A stretch of DNA of 64,000 bases from JACMRP01 sp047302465 (GTDB lineage: Bacteria; Bdellovibrionota; Bdellovibrionia; Bdellovibrionales; Bdellovibrionaceae): contig NZ_CP178621.1 in NCBI RefSeq assembly GCF_047302465.1, positions 868,001-932,000 on the forward strand, in the 5' to 3' direction. Shown piece by piece: positions 21,773 through 30,820 of this stretch (position 1 is the stretch's first letter; every line of letters begins with the position of its first letter). The translations under genes were made by a program, and so were the position numbers. Under the pieces are notes generated by a model. The model made no database searches. It was given only the letters and a program-made list of their open reading frames with translations, and was not told where the DNA came from.

Positions 21773-24325
21773 CTACATTGCAAATACGCCTTCGCAACGT
21801 GGTTTTACAAATCGCCCAGCGGCTTTCGGTTGGGTGATTTCACCTTTAGACTTGCCCCAAGTTTTGATGCCGTCGACAAGCATTTTTACTGTAATCATTG
21901 GAGTCAGAGCACTAGAGCGGCTCATGGCCATAACATCGTTAATGATCTTTTCGGGTGTAAAGCTTGGGTGATTGTAAACCTGATCACTAGTAATATTCTC
22001 TTTAGCCATTCTTTCAGCAACATAGCGAGCAATCACGCCTGTCACTGTTGGTGTCGCCATCGAGGTTCCAGACATATTAGCGCGATTGATAGGGTCTTGA
22101 ATGTGGTTAAGAACAGCCAGGGATCCTGGTAACTCCAACATGAATTTCATGTCCACCATGCCCTTGCCCATTTTTTCAAGTCTCTCTTCTAGTGGGAGAT
22201 CTTTCTGATCTTTGCTTTCAATTTGTGACATTGTTATTAGTAACAAATTCAGCTTTTGGAGTTTTTGTCGAACGATCGTCTCAGCTGCGGACTCAGACTT
22301 TGCTGGTACCGAGGAATGAATTTCTTCGCCTGTTGAAAAAATCTGCGGAATATTAGGGTCCAACAAAATATTTGTAAATGGTGTCAATGTTCCATTCGGA
22401 TTGATACTCGCAACAGCCAAAACGTTTTTAGCGGTGTTGTTAGGGCTTGGGTTTAGGCCACGTTCTTGCGCAATTTTAATCAAACGCGTAGACGTAATTC
22501 CCACAGGGAATGCAGATTTAGAGACGCCATCAATCCAACCACCATCATTTCCCGTCGCAATCATAAAGAGAGTGCCCGGAGCCTTTTCTTTGATTGTCTG
22601 ACCAATTTTAAAGCGAGCGAACTCACTGAAAATGTCCTCAACCATAGACGCCTTCTTCTGGCTTAAAGAATGATTCTTTTGGAATGTTGTGCCCAAAGAA
22701 ACATTGGCTAATTTCACTTGGTCTTTTCCTGCGGCTTCCACGGCGTTCAAAACGTCTTGGATGAAAACGGCATTCAGCGCATTTTTATTTAAATACTTTT
22801 TAACTTCACTGACGATGGTAGAATCAGCCAGTTTAAGATTGCCGTACTCTCGAGCGATTTCAGCCTTCAATGGCTGATAGTAGGGCGACTCCATAAAGAG
22901 CTTCACCTCTGCTAACATCTTGTCGATGATTTGTTTTTGGCGATCTTTTGCAACATTGATTGTTTGAGTCGTTACACGAATAGGGACGATACGAATATTT
23001 GGATGTTGTTTTGCGATCACGCCAGAAACGTGGGTTCCGTGGCTGTTGTCGTTACTTTCTTTTGCGATATAGGGATGCTTTGTTCTAAAAACGTAACGAC
23101 GTAAGTCAGAACGCATTTTCGTGTAAGCCACAGGATCTTTTTCAATGCTGATCAAGTTCTCAACGACATTCGCGAAGATCTCCATTTGAAGCTTGTTTTT
23201 CTCGAGGACCAAGCGGTCTTTCTTGTCCAAGTCAGTTCTTTTTAAGAGAGTCTCAAGCTTAGCCACTTGCTCCGCTTGGTATTTTCTAAAGGCGTCCGCA
23301 AAGCTCATGTCTTGATATTCTCGGTTGCTTTTAAAGAGCCTTTCTAATTTACGAATAGGGTCGTACATATCAGCGCCAAGGACGACAAATTCCATGGCTT
23401 TTTTGAGTTCGTCTGGAAATCTGTCTGTGTCTTCTTTAACGTCGTCTTTTCTTTCAAGAGTGTTTTTAAACTCGACAAAGAGAGCAATGCGCTTAGTGAA
23501 ATCCATCTCTTTATCCAGAGTTTCATAAGTCTTAGTCAGAAGCTCAATGAAGCGGTCACCATGCTCGATGTTTCCAATATTTCTGAGTGCGTCCGGCGTA
23601 TGGTCGTCGGTCATTGAGTTCCAAGAATTTTGGATGTTCAGAATGCTCTCTTTCTTGCGGCCTTCAGCTGGGGTTGTAGCTGAAATGAGTTCGCCTTTGG
23701 TTTTATTTTCCGCGTAAGACTCCAAATATTCTTTAGGGTTACGTTTTTCATATTCGAAGCCAAGAGCTGTAAAACTATCGCGGTTCAGCTTTGCGAACAG
23801 ACTTGCTTTCAAAAGAGGATCCGCTTGAATCCCTTGCATGATCAAATCCCGGAAACGATTGTTCATTTGTTCTAAAATTTGCAGCGGGGACTCTGGTGGA
23901 GTAACGATGCGGCCGTCACGCAAAGCCTCGGCGCCAAACGCAAACAAAGTTGGGTCCACCAAAACGTGAGAGCCAAAACGGCCTTCACCCATGATGTCGT
24001 AACCCGCGCCTACGATGCGGCCGTCTTCAATGCGGTAGTCGATTTGGTTAATAAGATCCGTATGAGCAACGTCCACACCGCTGTCGATCACGGCGACTTT
24101 CAGAAGATCTTTTCTTTGCTGGTCTTTTTTCACGCGCTCGACGATTTTTTCCTGATTCTTCAGAGGAATTTCGCGCATCTGACTGCGGATCCACTCAAGT
24201 TGTTTAGGAAACTTTTTGTCCCAGAAGGTGTCTTTTGGGTTTTGGGAGATCAAAGGATCACAGGCTGAAATCCAAAATGCTAAACCCGTAATCGCGATAT
24301 TTAGACCCAAAATATGCTTTTTCAT
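21773..24325 (-). CDS. Subtilisin-like serine protease lipoprotein (S8)
   Basis: An 850-residue protein. The lipoprotein signal ends in ISAC (Cys22). The S8 catalytic triad is complete: Asp81 in VAVIDSGVD, His429 in NSHGTHVSG and Ser755 in MSGTSMATP, with the oxyanion Asn in IATGNDGG. About 350 residues lie between Asp and His, far more than the ~40 of simple subtilisins. This insertion is Lys/Glu-rich and probably helical. An AGGAGAG site precedes the ATG. It is likely an envelope-anchored protease. The last residues, RCEGVFAM, match the end of the exported protein at 4709. Confidence 0.93.
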   Translation of the reverse strand: MKKHILGLNIAITGLAFWISACDPLISQNPKDTFWDKKFPKQLEWIRSQMREIPLKNQEKIVERVKKDQQRKDLLKVAVIDSGVDVAHTDLINQIDYRIEDGRIVGAGYDIMGEGRFGSHVLVDPTLFAFGAEALRDGRIVTPPESPLQILEQMNNRFRDLIMQGIQADPLLKASLFAKLNRDSFTALGFEYEKRNPKEYLESYAENKTKGELISATTPAEGRKKESILNIQNSWNSMTDDHTPDALRNIGNIEHGDRFIELLTKTYETLDKEMDFTKRIALFVEFKNTLERKDDVKEDTDRFPDELKKAMEFVVLGADMYDPIRKLERLFKSNREYQDMSFADAFRKYQAEQVAKLETLLKRTDLDKKDRLVLEKNKLQMEIFANVVENLISIEKDPVAYTKMRSDLRRYVFRTKHPYIAKESNDNSHGTHVSGVIAKQHPNIRIVPIRVTTQTINVAKDRQKQIIDKMLAEVKLFMESPYYQPLKAEIAREYGNLKLADSTIVSEVKKYLNKNALNAVFIQDVLNAVEAAGKDQVKLANVSLGTTFQKNHSLSQKKASMVEDIFSEFARFKIGQTIKEKAPGTLFMIATGNDGGWIDGVSKSAFPVGITSTRLIKIAQERGLNPSPNNTAKNVLAVASINPNGTLTPFTNILLDPNIPQIFSTGEEIHSSVPAKSESAAETIVRQKLQKLNLLLITMSQIESKDQKDLPLEERLEKMGKGMVDMKFMLELPGSLAVLNHIQDPINRANMSGTSMATPTVTGVIARYVAERMAKENITSDQVYNHPSFTPEKIINDVMAMSRSSALTPMITVKMLVDGIKTWGKSKGEITQPKAAGRFVKPRCEGVFAM

Positions 24326-24529
24326 AGACTCTCCTGGGGGCTCCAGCGGGCTCGGGAGCTGAGACCCATTCTCAGTCCTAAGTGCTTGAAGTTCCGCTAA
24401 GACTCCATATTGCGAGACCCATTCCAGCCTGGGTGGTCCCTAAATTTCAGCTGGAACAGGAAAGTTGTCTATGGCTTGGGACGGAGACCAAATTGGGCAT
24501 GCTTTGTTCCTACCACGGCGGGTGTCCCG

Positions 24530-25216
24530 CTAAGCTTTGTCTAAAACCAGCTCATAGCTGAAACACACATTTTTGATTAGTTTTGAAATCGCATTCCCAG
24601 GGGTTGCTAAGGCTCGTTGATCTGAGAATCGGCCCATTAAGGAATCCAATCTGGTCTCGAAACTCATAGGTAAGTAGCCATGAAGATTCAGGATCCAATC
24701 TCCGAGGAGTGCCGCGGTTCGACCGTTGCCATCGACGAAGGGATGAATGCTGACAAGGCTATACTGAGAGAGAGCCGCTGCGATGAGGGGGCTTGAGTGA
24801 TTTTCTATTTTTAAAATCTCGTCATTAAAGTGACGGACACTTTCTTCCAACCATTCGACAGGACAAGCTTGGTGTGGACCTATGTAGATGGGAACTTTTC
24901 TAAACTCTCGAGTTTCGCTGCCTAATAAAAGAGAATTTATTTGAAGGATATCTTCCCAAATAGGAGCGTGTCCCTCTTGGATTTTTTGCGCAACGTACGC
25001 ATTTGCTTTCTGCCATGACTCGACAGTTCCGCGAGAGAGATTTCCCGAGGCCTTAAGGCGAAACGGGGCCATGCGCCCCATTCCTGCAAGCCACTTTTCA
25101 GAGGACAATTCGGAGGTCTCCTGGCAGAGGCGTTCTAAAATTACCTCGTGCTCTCGAATCTTTTCGGACTCGAGAGCTGTTGGTTTTTCTAAAAGACGAG
25201 CCAAAAATGGATTCAT
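24530..25216 (-). CDS. Fic-domain protein (AMP/nucleotide transferase)
   Basis: A 228-residue protein with the full Fic motif HPFVDGNGR (158-166), whose His deprotonates the target hydroxyl. A flap-like strand VPIYIGPH (108-115) precedes it. Fic enzymes usually attach AMP or another nucleotide to target proteins. No signal peptide and no clear inhibitory (S/T)xxxE(G/N) motif was found in the N-terminal helix region. Its ATG overlaps the stop of the exported gene at 25216 by one base (TAATG), so the two are translationally coupled. No antitoxin-like small gene is adjacent. Confidence 0.92.
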   Translation of the reverse strand: MNPFLARLLEKPTALESEKIREHEVILERLCQETSELSSEKWLAGMGRMAPFRLKASGNLSRGTVESWQKANAYVAQKIQEGHAPIWEDILQINSLLLGSETREFRKVPIYIGPHQACPVEWLEESVRHFNDEILKIENHSSPLIAAALSQYSLVSIHPFVDGNGRTAALLGDWILNLHGYLPMSFETRLDSLMGRFSDQRALATPGNAISKLIKNVCFSYELVLDKA

Positions 25217-25809
25217 TATTGAAAAACAACTTCCGTCATTGGAACTGAGTAGGCTTCAGAAGACCATTGTTGATTTTGTTGATAGGTCTCAAGAATTTCG
25301 ATGTTTTGAGATCCAAGATTCAGGTTCATGGTGATCTTTTGTTTTCCACCGATGAACAACTCATATTTTTCATGGAGGCAATGGGTGCGAGTCGAGTTAC
25401 AGCCATAGATTTGGTACGTGCTTTCGTTGTCTTCGCTTGCGTCCATCAAGTCTAAGAGCACACCGCCGTCGTCGCCAGCAAGGTCCATAGCTGTTTTGTA
25501 TTTTTGACCGTTGTACTCATGAGTATAGTCGTCGCTCTCAAAATAGAGACGGCCTGTCATTTCACCATGAAGTCTGTTTTGGTACTCAGGAGTAAAAGGA
25601 GTTTGCTCCAGTTTCAAATAGATATAGCCCATGATAACTGTGCCGTCTTTTTCAGTCATGCGGGCTGGGTTTTGAGTTTTTAAAACAAAATTTTTCGCAA
25701 ATTGCTTTTCGATGGTTGTGGATCTTGCCAAAGCCGTTTGTGGAAATGTGATAGTACTCGCCATGCCTGCTGTAAGGGTCAGAACGCTTGCTAACAATTC
25801 TTTTTTCAT
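25216..25809 (-). CDS. Exported protein of unknown function
   Basis: A 197-residue protein with a signal peptide (hydrophobic core then PQTALA) and a mature part rich in Tyr, Thr and Gln with two cysteines in IYGCNSTRTHCLH that could form a disulfide. I do not recognise the family. A GGAGAA site precedes the ATG. It is the first gene of a unit with the Fic gene (1-nt overlap) and is divergent from the LysR regulator at 25918. Confidence 0.75.
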   Translation of the reverse strand: MKKELLASVLTLTAGMASTITFPQTALARSTTIEKQFAKNFVLKTQNPARMTEKDGTVIMGYIYLKLEQTPFTPEYQNRLHGEMTGRLYFESDDYTHEYNGQKYKTAMDLAGDDGGVLLDLMDASEDNESTYQIYGCNSTRTHCLHEKYELFIGGKQKITMNLNLGSQNIEILETYQQNQQWSSEAYSVPMTEVVFQ

Positions 25810-25874
25810 AAATTCTCCAGGGGGTTGGTTGTGTGCGGCTTTTATAAGCGATTCTGAATTAATACAAAAATAGA

Positions 25875-25893
25875 ATATAAGTTTTATTTATAT
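25875..25893. promoter_or_regulatory. Candidate LysR operator
   Basis: The inverted repeat ATATAA-N7-TTATAT lies in the AT-rich divergent gap between the exported/Fic unit and the LysR gene. Its half-site spacing fits the LysR-type box (ATA-N7-TAT class). The regulator encoded at 25918 is the natural candidate to bind it. Confidence 0.5.
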
Positions 25894-25917
25894 ATTAAAT
25901 TGATATAAACTCTGTAT

Positions 25918-26808
25918 ATGGTGAACTGGAACTTCTTAGAGACGTTTATAATTTTAAGTGAAAATCTCAGCTTTAGCGAAACAGCCAGAGTCTTGAATAC
26001 GGCCCAGCCTGTAATTTCTCGTCAAATAAAAACTCTGGAAGAGTCCTTGGGATATTCTTTGTTTTTGCGAACAAAAAAGAGGGTTTTATTATCTCAAGAA
26101 GGGCAGGATTTAAAACTGCGGCTGTCACCACTGGTGGATGAAATCCGCACGCTTCTTCTTGAAAAACAAGCCCCAGGTCAGCTCATGCGCGGAACTATTC
26201 GTATTGGCAGTATGTACGAAGCCGGAGAGAAAATTCTTTTCCCTACTATAGCCAAATGTATCGAGCAAAACCCGGGGTTACAGATTCATACGACCTTGAT
26301 GCCGACGACGACCGCTAACGAAATGATCTTGAAAGGGCTTTTGGACTTCGCCTTTGTCTATCAAGTGGCGGATCGTAAATCGATCAAGGCTTTTCCGGTC
26401 TATTCAGACCTTCCCGTGATGGTTGTGGATAAAAAAGTGGCAAAGTCATGGGGTCAGCGAGGCGAGATCCTCATGATCGGCTACCGGGAACGGGATCTTT
26501 ACACAGAGCACTTTCTCGAAAGACATCTTTCTAAGTCTGATCTTAAAAAAGTTCGTATCGTTGCGAGCGTCAACTCTCATGCGAAGATGCTCGAACTTGT
26601 GCGCAAGCAAAACTTGGCGGCGGTGATGCCCTATACAAGTGCAATAGAGGCTGAAAGCAAAGGGCAGGTCGAAGTCGTCCTGCGTGATAAGAAGGTACAA
26701 GAGCTTTACATCATATGTAATGAGCAAGTCCTGATTGATAAAAAGAAGAAAATGTTTTTAGACTTTATTCTCAAAGAGTTCGCCAAAAAGTCGCAGGAGC
26801 AAGCATGA
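25918..26808 (+). CDS. LysR-family transcriptional regulator
   Basis: A 296-residue LysR protein with an N-terminal winged helix-turn-helix (FSETARVLNTAQPVISRQIK at about 20-39) and effector domain from about residue 90 (GTIRIGSMYEAGEKILFPTI). No clear ribosome binding site precedes ATG 25918, so it may be poorly translated or leaderless. Its stop overlaps the pyrF ATG by 4 nt, so it is cotranscribed with pyrF and rlmB while facing the exported/Fic unit. Confidence 0.92.
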   Translation: MVNWNFLETFIILSENLSFSETARVLNTAQPVISRQIKTLEESLGYSLFLRTKKRVLLSQEGQDLKLRLSPLVDEIRTLLLEKQAPGQLMRGTIRIGSMYEAGEKILFPTIAKCIEQNPGLQIHTTLMPTTTANEMILKGLLDFAFVYQVADRKSIKAFPVYSDLPVMVVDKKVAKSWGQRGEILMIGYRERDLYTEHFLERHLSKSDLKKVRIVASVNSHAKMLELVRKQNLAAVMPYTSAIEAESKGQVEVVLRDKKVQELYIICNEQVLIDKKKKMFLDFILKEFAKKSQEQA

Positions 26809-27524
26809 AACTCAATCAAAAATCCCAGCCGATGTTGAATCCAATTATTGCAGCTCTGGATGTTGATACTCGAGAGCAAGCCCTGAAACTCGCGGATGAG
26901 TTGGCGGATGTCGTCGGCGGTTTTAAAGTCGGCCCAAGACTTTGCCTGAGATATGGCCAAGAGCTTGTCAAAGAAGTCGCAGCCCGCGGACCTGTCTTTA
27001 TTGATAACAAACACTTCGACATTCCCTCGACGATGGAGGCGGCAGTTCGTGCAAGCTTTGAGGCGGGGGCAAGTCTTGTGACAGTCCATGCACTTTCCGG
27101 TCGCGAGGCTCTTAGTAAAATGGCGGCTCTGGAAAAAGAGCTTAGTCAGAAACGTCCTTTTCGTATCCTTGCGGTGACTATTCTGACTTCTTGGGATGAA
27201 CATTCGGTTCCGGGAGTTCTCAAACAACAACCTATTTCTCAACATGTAGTAGAGCTTGCGGATCTGGTGATTTCCTCGGGTATGACGGGGGTTGTGTGTT
27301 CTCCTCATGAGCTGGATCTTTTACAAAATAAGGGTCTCTACCTTGTAACTCCGGGGATTCGTTTTAGTATGGATTCCCTTGGAGATCAAAAGCGAGTGAT
27401 GGGGCCTTACGAGGCGATCAAAGGCGGCGCTTCCGCGCTGGTTGTCGGTCGTCCCATTATCGAATCTAGAAATCCTCGTGAAACTGCAACTGACTACGTG
27501 ATGGCTCTATATGAAAAAAAATAA
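26805..27524 (+). CDS. pyrF: Orotidine 5'-phosphate decarboxylase
   Basis: A 239-residue TIM-barrel enzyme making UMP from OMP, the last step of pyrimidine synthesis. AALDVD near the N-terminus binds substrate. The catalytic tetrad segment reads FIDNKHFDIPST, keeping the Asp-x-Lys-x-x-Asp of the usual FLDLKFHDIPNT but with several changed neighbours. The phosphate-binding end reads TPGIR ... ALVVGRPI. The first ten residues (to the internal Met) are extra. It overlaps LysR by 4 nt upstream and rlmB by 14 nt downstream. Confidence 0.92.
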   Translation: MKLNQKSQPMLNPIIAALDVDTREQALKLADELADVVGGFKVGPRLCLRYGQELVKEVAARGPVFIDNKHFDIPSTMEAAVRASFEAGASLVTVHALSGREALSKMAALEKELSQKRPFRILAVTILTSWDEHSVPGVLKQQPISQHVVELADLVISSGMTGVVCSPHELDLLQNKGLYLVTPGIRFSMDSLGDQKRVMGPYEAIKGGASALVVGRPIIESRNPRETATDYVMALYEKK

Positions 27525-28398
27525 TTCAAAATTCGGCGGCAAATCTTCTCAATCTCAAAGACCTCAGCAAGGTGGCAAACCGCCACAACGTGGTGGTGCT
27601 CCTCAGAAAGGTGCTCCTGCACAAAGAGGCGGTGGTGGCCGTGAATTAGAAATTCCCAAAGAATGGCGTCCAGTCATCGGCACTCACGCAATCAAAGAAG
27701 CATTGAAAGTGCACCCTAAAATGGGGAAAATTCTGTGGCTTCGTCAGGGCTGGGAATCTTCAGCGGATCTTCGTGAGATTCAAGAGCTCACTCAAGCGGC
27801 TCGTATTAAAATCGACAACAAACCAGAGTCCGTCATCGACCGTTTTGGCTCTTCCCATCAAGGCGCGGTGCTTTTCATGAATGGCGCACCGACCCTTTCT
27901 GTCGATGGCTTGGAAAACTTCGAAAAGTCGATATTGCTAATCTTGGACGGTATCGAAGATCCCCACAATTTGGGCGCGATTCTCAGAACCTCTTGGTTGA
28001 TCGGCGTGCAGGGTGTTTTAGTGCCTGAAGATCGGGCAGTGGGCTTGACTCCAACGGTTCACAAAGTGGCTTGCGGAGGCGCAGAACACGTCCCAGTTGT
28101 TGAAACCACAAACTTCACTAACTATGCGGAAGACTTCAAAAAAATGGGCTATTGGATCTACGGTCTGAGCCCTCGTGGTAAGAAGTCTATCTTTGAACTA
28201 GACCTCCCGGAAAAAGTCGTGTGGGCAATCGGCTCTGAGGACAAGGGCATGAGAGTCAACACTGAAAGACTTTGTGATGAATTAGTGTACATTCCGCAAA
28301 GCAGTGCAGCGGCGAGTTACAACGCCTCTGTAGCTACTGCTATGGCTCTGACGGAGACCCTCCGACAACATCAGAATTCCAAGCCTAGAAAAAAATAA
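27511..28398 (+). CDS. rlmB: TrmH/SpoU-family RNA 2'-O-methyltransferase (RlmB-like)
   Basis: A 295-residue methyltransferase. Residues 1-45 are a low-complexity Gly/Gln/Pro/Lys/Arg tail not found in most relatives. Then comes the substrate-binding domain (VIGTHAIKEAL) and the SPOUT knot: motif 1 LDGIEDPHNLGAILRTSW, motif 2 VWAIGSEDKGM, motif 3 IPQSSAAASYNASVATA with the catalytic Asn/Ser residues. The best match is 23S rRNA G2251 methylase RlmB; a tRNA TrmH role is possible. It overlaps pyrF by 14 nt in another frame. Confidence 0.88.
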   Translation: MKKNNSKFGGKSSQSQRPQQGGKPPQRGGAPQKGAPAQRGGGGRELEIPKEWRPVIGTHAIKEALKVHPKMGKILWLRQGWESSADLREIQELTQAARIKIDNKPESVIDRFGSSHQGAVLFMNGAPTLSVDGLENFEKSILLILDGIEDPHNLGAILRTSWLIGVQGVLVPEDRAVGLTPTVHKVACGGAEHVPVVETTNFTNYAEDFKKMGYWIYGLSPRGKKSIFELDLPEKVVWAIGSEDKGMRVNTERLCDELVYIPQSSAAASYNASVATAMALTETLRQHQNSKPRKK

Positions 28399-28499
28399 GT
28401 CGAAATCGAATAATACCCTTTGACTGCTATGGGTTGTTTTTTGTACAAAGTTTCGGTTGATAAATTCGACTTATTAACTATTCGTATTTGTCAAAAGGT

Positions 28500-28575
28500 G
28501 CTGGTTTAGCTCAATTGGTAGAGCAGCTGATTTGTAATCAGCAGGTTGCGGGTTCGAGTCCCATAACCAGCTCCA
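28500..28575 (+). tRNA. tRNA-Thr(UGU)
   Basis: A full cloverleaf with acceptor GCTGGTT/AACCAGC, anticodon loop TTTGTAA (anticodon TGT) and encoded CCA at 28573-28575. The T-stem GCGGG/CCCAT contains a C-A mismatch and a G-T pair, which is unusual (see findings). First of four clustered tRNAs ahead of tuf. Confidence 0.95.
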
Positions 28576-28591
28576 AGTTTTTTGAAGTGAA

Positions 28592-28605
28592 CGTTCTTAA
28601 GAACG
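28592..28605. repeat. 14-bp perfect palindrome between tRNAs
   Basis: CGTTCTTAAGAACG is self-complementary and ends at the first base of tRNA-Tyr. It may form a processing hairpin in the tRNA precursor or be a protein-binding site. Confidence 0.5.
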
Positions 28606-28690
28606 GACAGGTGCCCGAGTGGCTAAAGGGGACGGACTGTAAATCCGTTGTTTCACAACTACGAAGGTTCGAATCCTTCCCTGTCCACCA
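28605..28690 (+). tRNA. tRNA-Tyr(GUA)
   Basis: An 86-nt class II tRNA with a long variable arm, acceptor GGACAGG/CCTGTCC, anticodon loop CTGTAAA (GTA) and encoded CCA. Thirty nucleotides separate it from tRNA-Thr. Confidence 0.96.
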
Positions 28691-28768
28691 TCTAACAGCG
28701 TTTAGTTCAAAAAACTTGAGGGAGTGTGACGCGCAAGCTGGCACATTCGTTCGGGGCGATCGAGTCGG

Positions 28769-28845
28769 GCGGGAATAGCTCAATTGGCTAGAGTATCTGC
28801 CTTCCAAGCAGAGGGTTGCGGGTTCGAGACCCGTTTCCCGCTCCA
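28769..28845 (+). tRNA. tRNA-Gly(UCC)
   Basis: Acceptor GCGGGAA/TTCCCGC, anticodon loop CTTCCAA (TCC), T-stem GCGGG/CCCGT and encoded CCA. The preceding 78 nt hold nothing recognisable. Confidence 0.96.
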
Positions 28846-28853
28846 AAACTAAG

Positions 28854-28928
28854 GCCCTTGTAGCTCAGTGGTAGAGCGCACCCTTGGTAAGGGTGAGGTC
28901 GTCGGTTCGGCTCCGATCAAGGGCTCCA
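28854..28928 (+). tRNA. tRNA-Thr(GGU)
   Basis: Acceptor GCCCTTG/CAAGGGC, anticodon loop TTGGTAA (GGT), well-paired T-stem GTCGG/CCGAT and encoded CCA. The nearest tRNA to tuf, the classic tRNA-tuf arrangement. Confidence 0.96.
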
Positions 28929-29030
28929 TCAAAAATGAATAAAGTTTTTGAAGTAGTTTTAAAGTAAGTTTTTTTTGGATTTGAACTTTAGGTTTCTAAG
29001 ATTAATAAAAGATCTCTTCAGGAGGAAATA

Positions 29031-30221
<1,191 letters not shown>

Positions 30222-30227
30222 TTGCGT

Positions 30228-30284
30228 CTTCATTTAAATTGAAGATTGACAGCCAGGGGACGTCTCGACGAGATTGTCCCCTTC
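30228..30284 (+). promoter_or_regulatory. Two hairpins between tuf and tRNA-Trp
   Basis: First, TCTTCA/TGAAGA just after the tuf stop. Second, AGGGGAC (30255-30261) with GTCCCCT (30276-30282), with inner TCTC/GAGA pairing. No T-run follows, so these look like mRNA-end or tRNA-processing hairpins rather than a terminator. Confidence 0.45.
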
Positions 30285-30316
30285 GGCTTATTTAGGGCTT
30301 TAAAATTTTTTAGTGC

Positions 30317-30392
30317 AGGGGTGTAGCTCCAGCGGTAGAGCGAACGACTCCAAATCGTTAGGTCGTGGGTTCGAATCCCTCCGCCCCTGCCA
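30317..30392 (+). tRNA. tRNA-Trp(CCA)
   Basis: Acceptor AGGGGTG/CGCCCCT with one G-T pair, anticodon loop CTCCAAA (CCA), T-arm GTGGG-TTCGAAT-CCCTC, encoded CCA at the end. The tRNA-Trp then secE order is common in bacteria. Confidence 0.96.
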
Positions 30393-30433
30393 ATTTCATA
30401 AAGCTTAACTCTTATTGGAAGTAGAGAACGCAG

Positions 30434-30811
30434 ATGGAAAAAACAAACTCTAAAATTATCACACTTAGCTTTGCTATTGTCGCCTTTTTGGTTGGCCTAG
30501 TTGTTAGTTTGTTAATGAAGGCATTCGCGGGTGCTTTTGCGGTTGTAGCGCGTGCAAACGACGTAGATTTAATTCGTCACGGTTTGCCTCTAATTATTGG
30601 TTTCGGGCTTTTTGCTTACTGCCAATTCAACTCTAAAGTAGTTGCTTGGGGTGATGAAGTCGTTACCGAAGTTAAAAAGGTTGTATGGCCTTCTCGTAAG
30701 GACACAACAGCAATGACAATCGTAGTTTGCATTATGGTTCTTATTTCTAGCGTAATTATCAGCTCGTTTGACATGATCTCTGGTTATGTCATCAACACTC
30801 TCGTGAGATAG
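30434..30811 (+). CDS. secE: Preprotein translocase subunit SecE
   Basis: A 125-residue inner-membrane protein of the SecYEG channel. The conserved C-terminal part has the amphipathic helix EVKKVVWPSRKDT and the essential last membrane helix. Two additional N-terminal helices (about 9-29 and 50-66) make it a three-helix SecE like that of E. coli, unlike the short single-helix forms. nusG begins 9 nt downstream. Confidence 0.95.
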   Translation: MEKTNSKIITLSFAIVAFLVGLVVSLLMKAFAGAFAVVARANDVDLIRHGLPLIIGFGLFAYCQFNSKVVAWGDEVVTEVKKVVWPSRKDTTAMTIVVCIMVLISSVIISSFDMISGYVINTLVR

Positions 30812-30820
30812 GAAGTGTCC

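Noticed and set aside
28420..28499. Promoter for the tRNA-tuf operon
   Set aside because: TTGACT and TTGATA are present but neither has an acceptable -10 at the right distance.
28488..28846. Reading frames on both strands over the tRNA cluster
   Set aside because: They read through three tRNA genes and have no protein-like composition.
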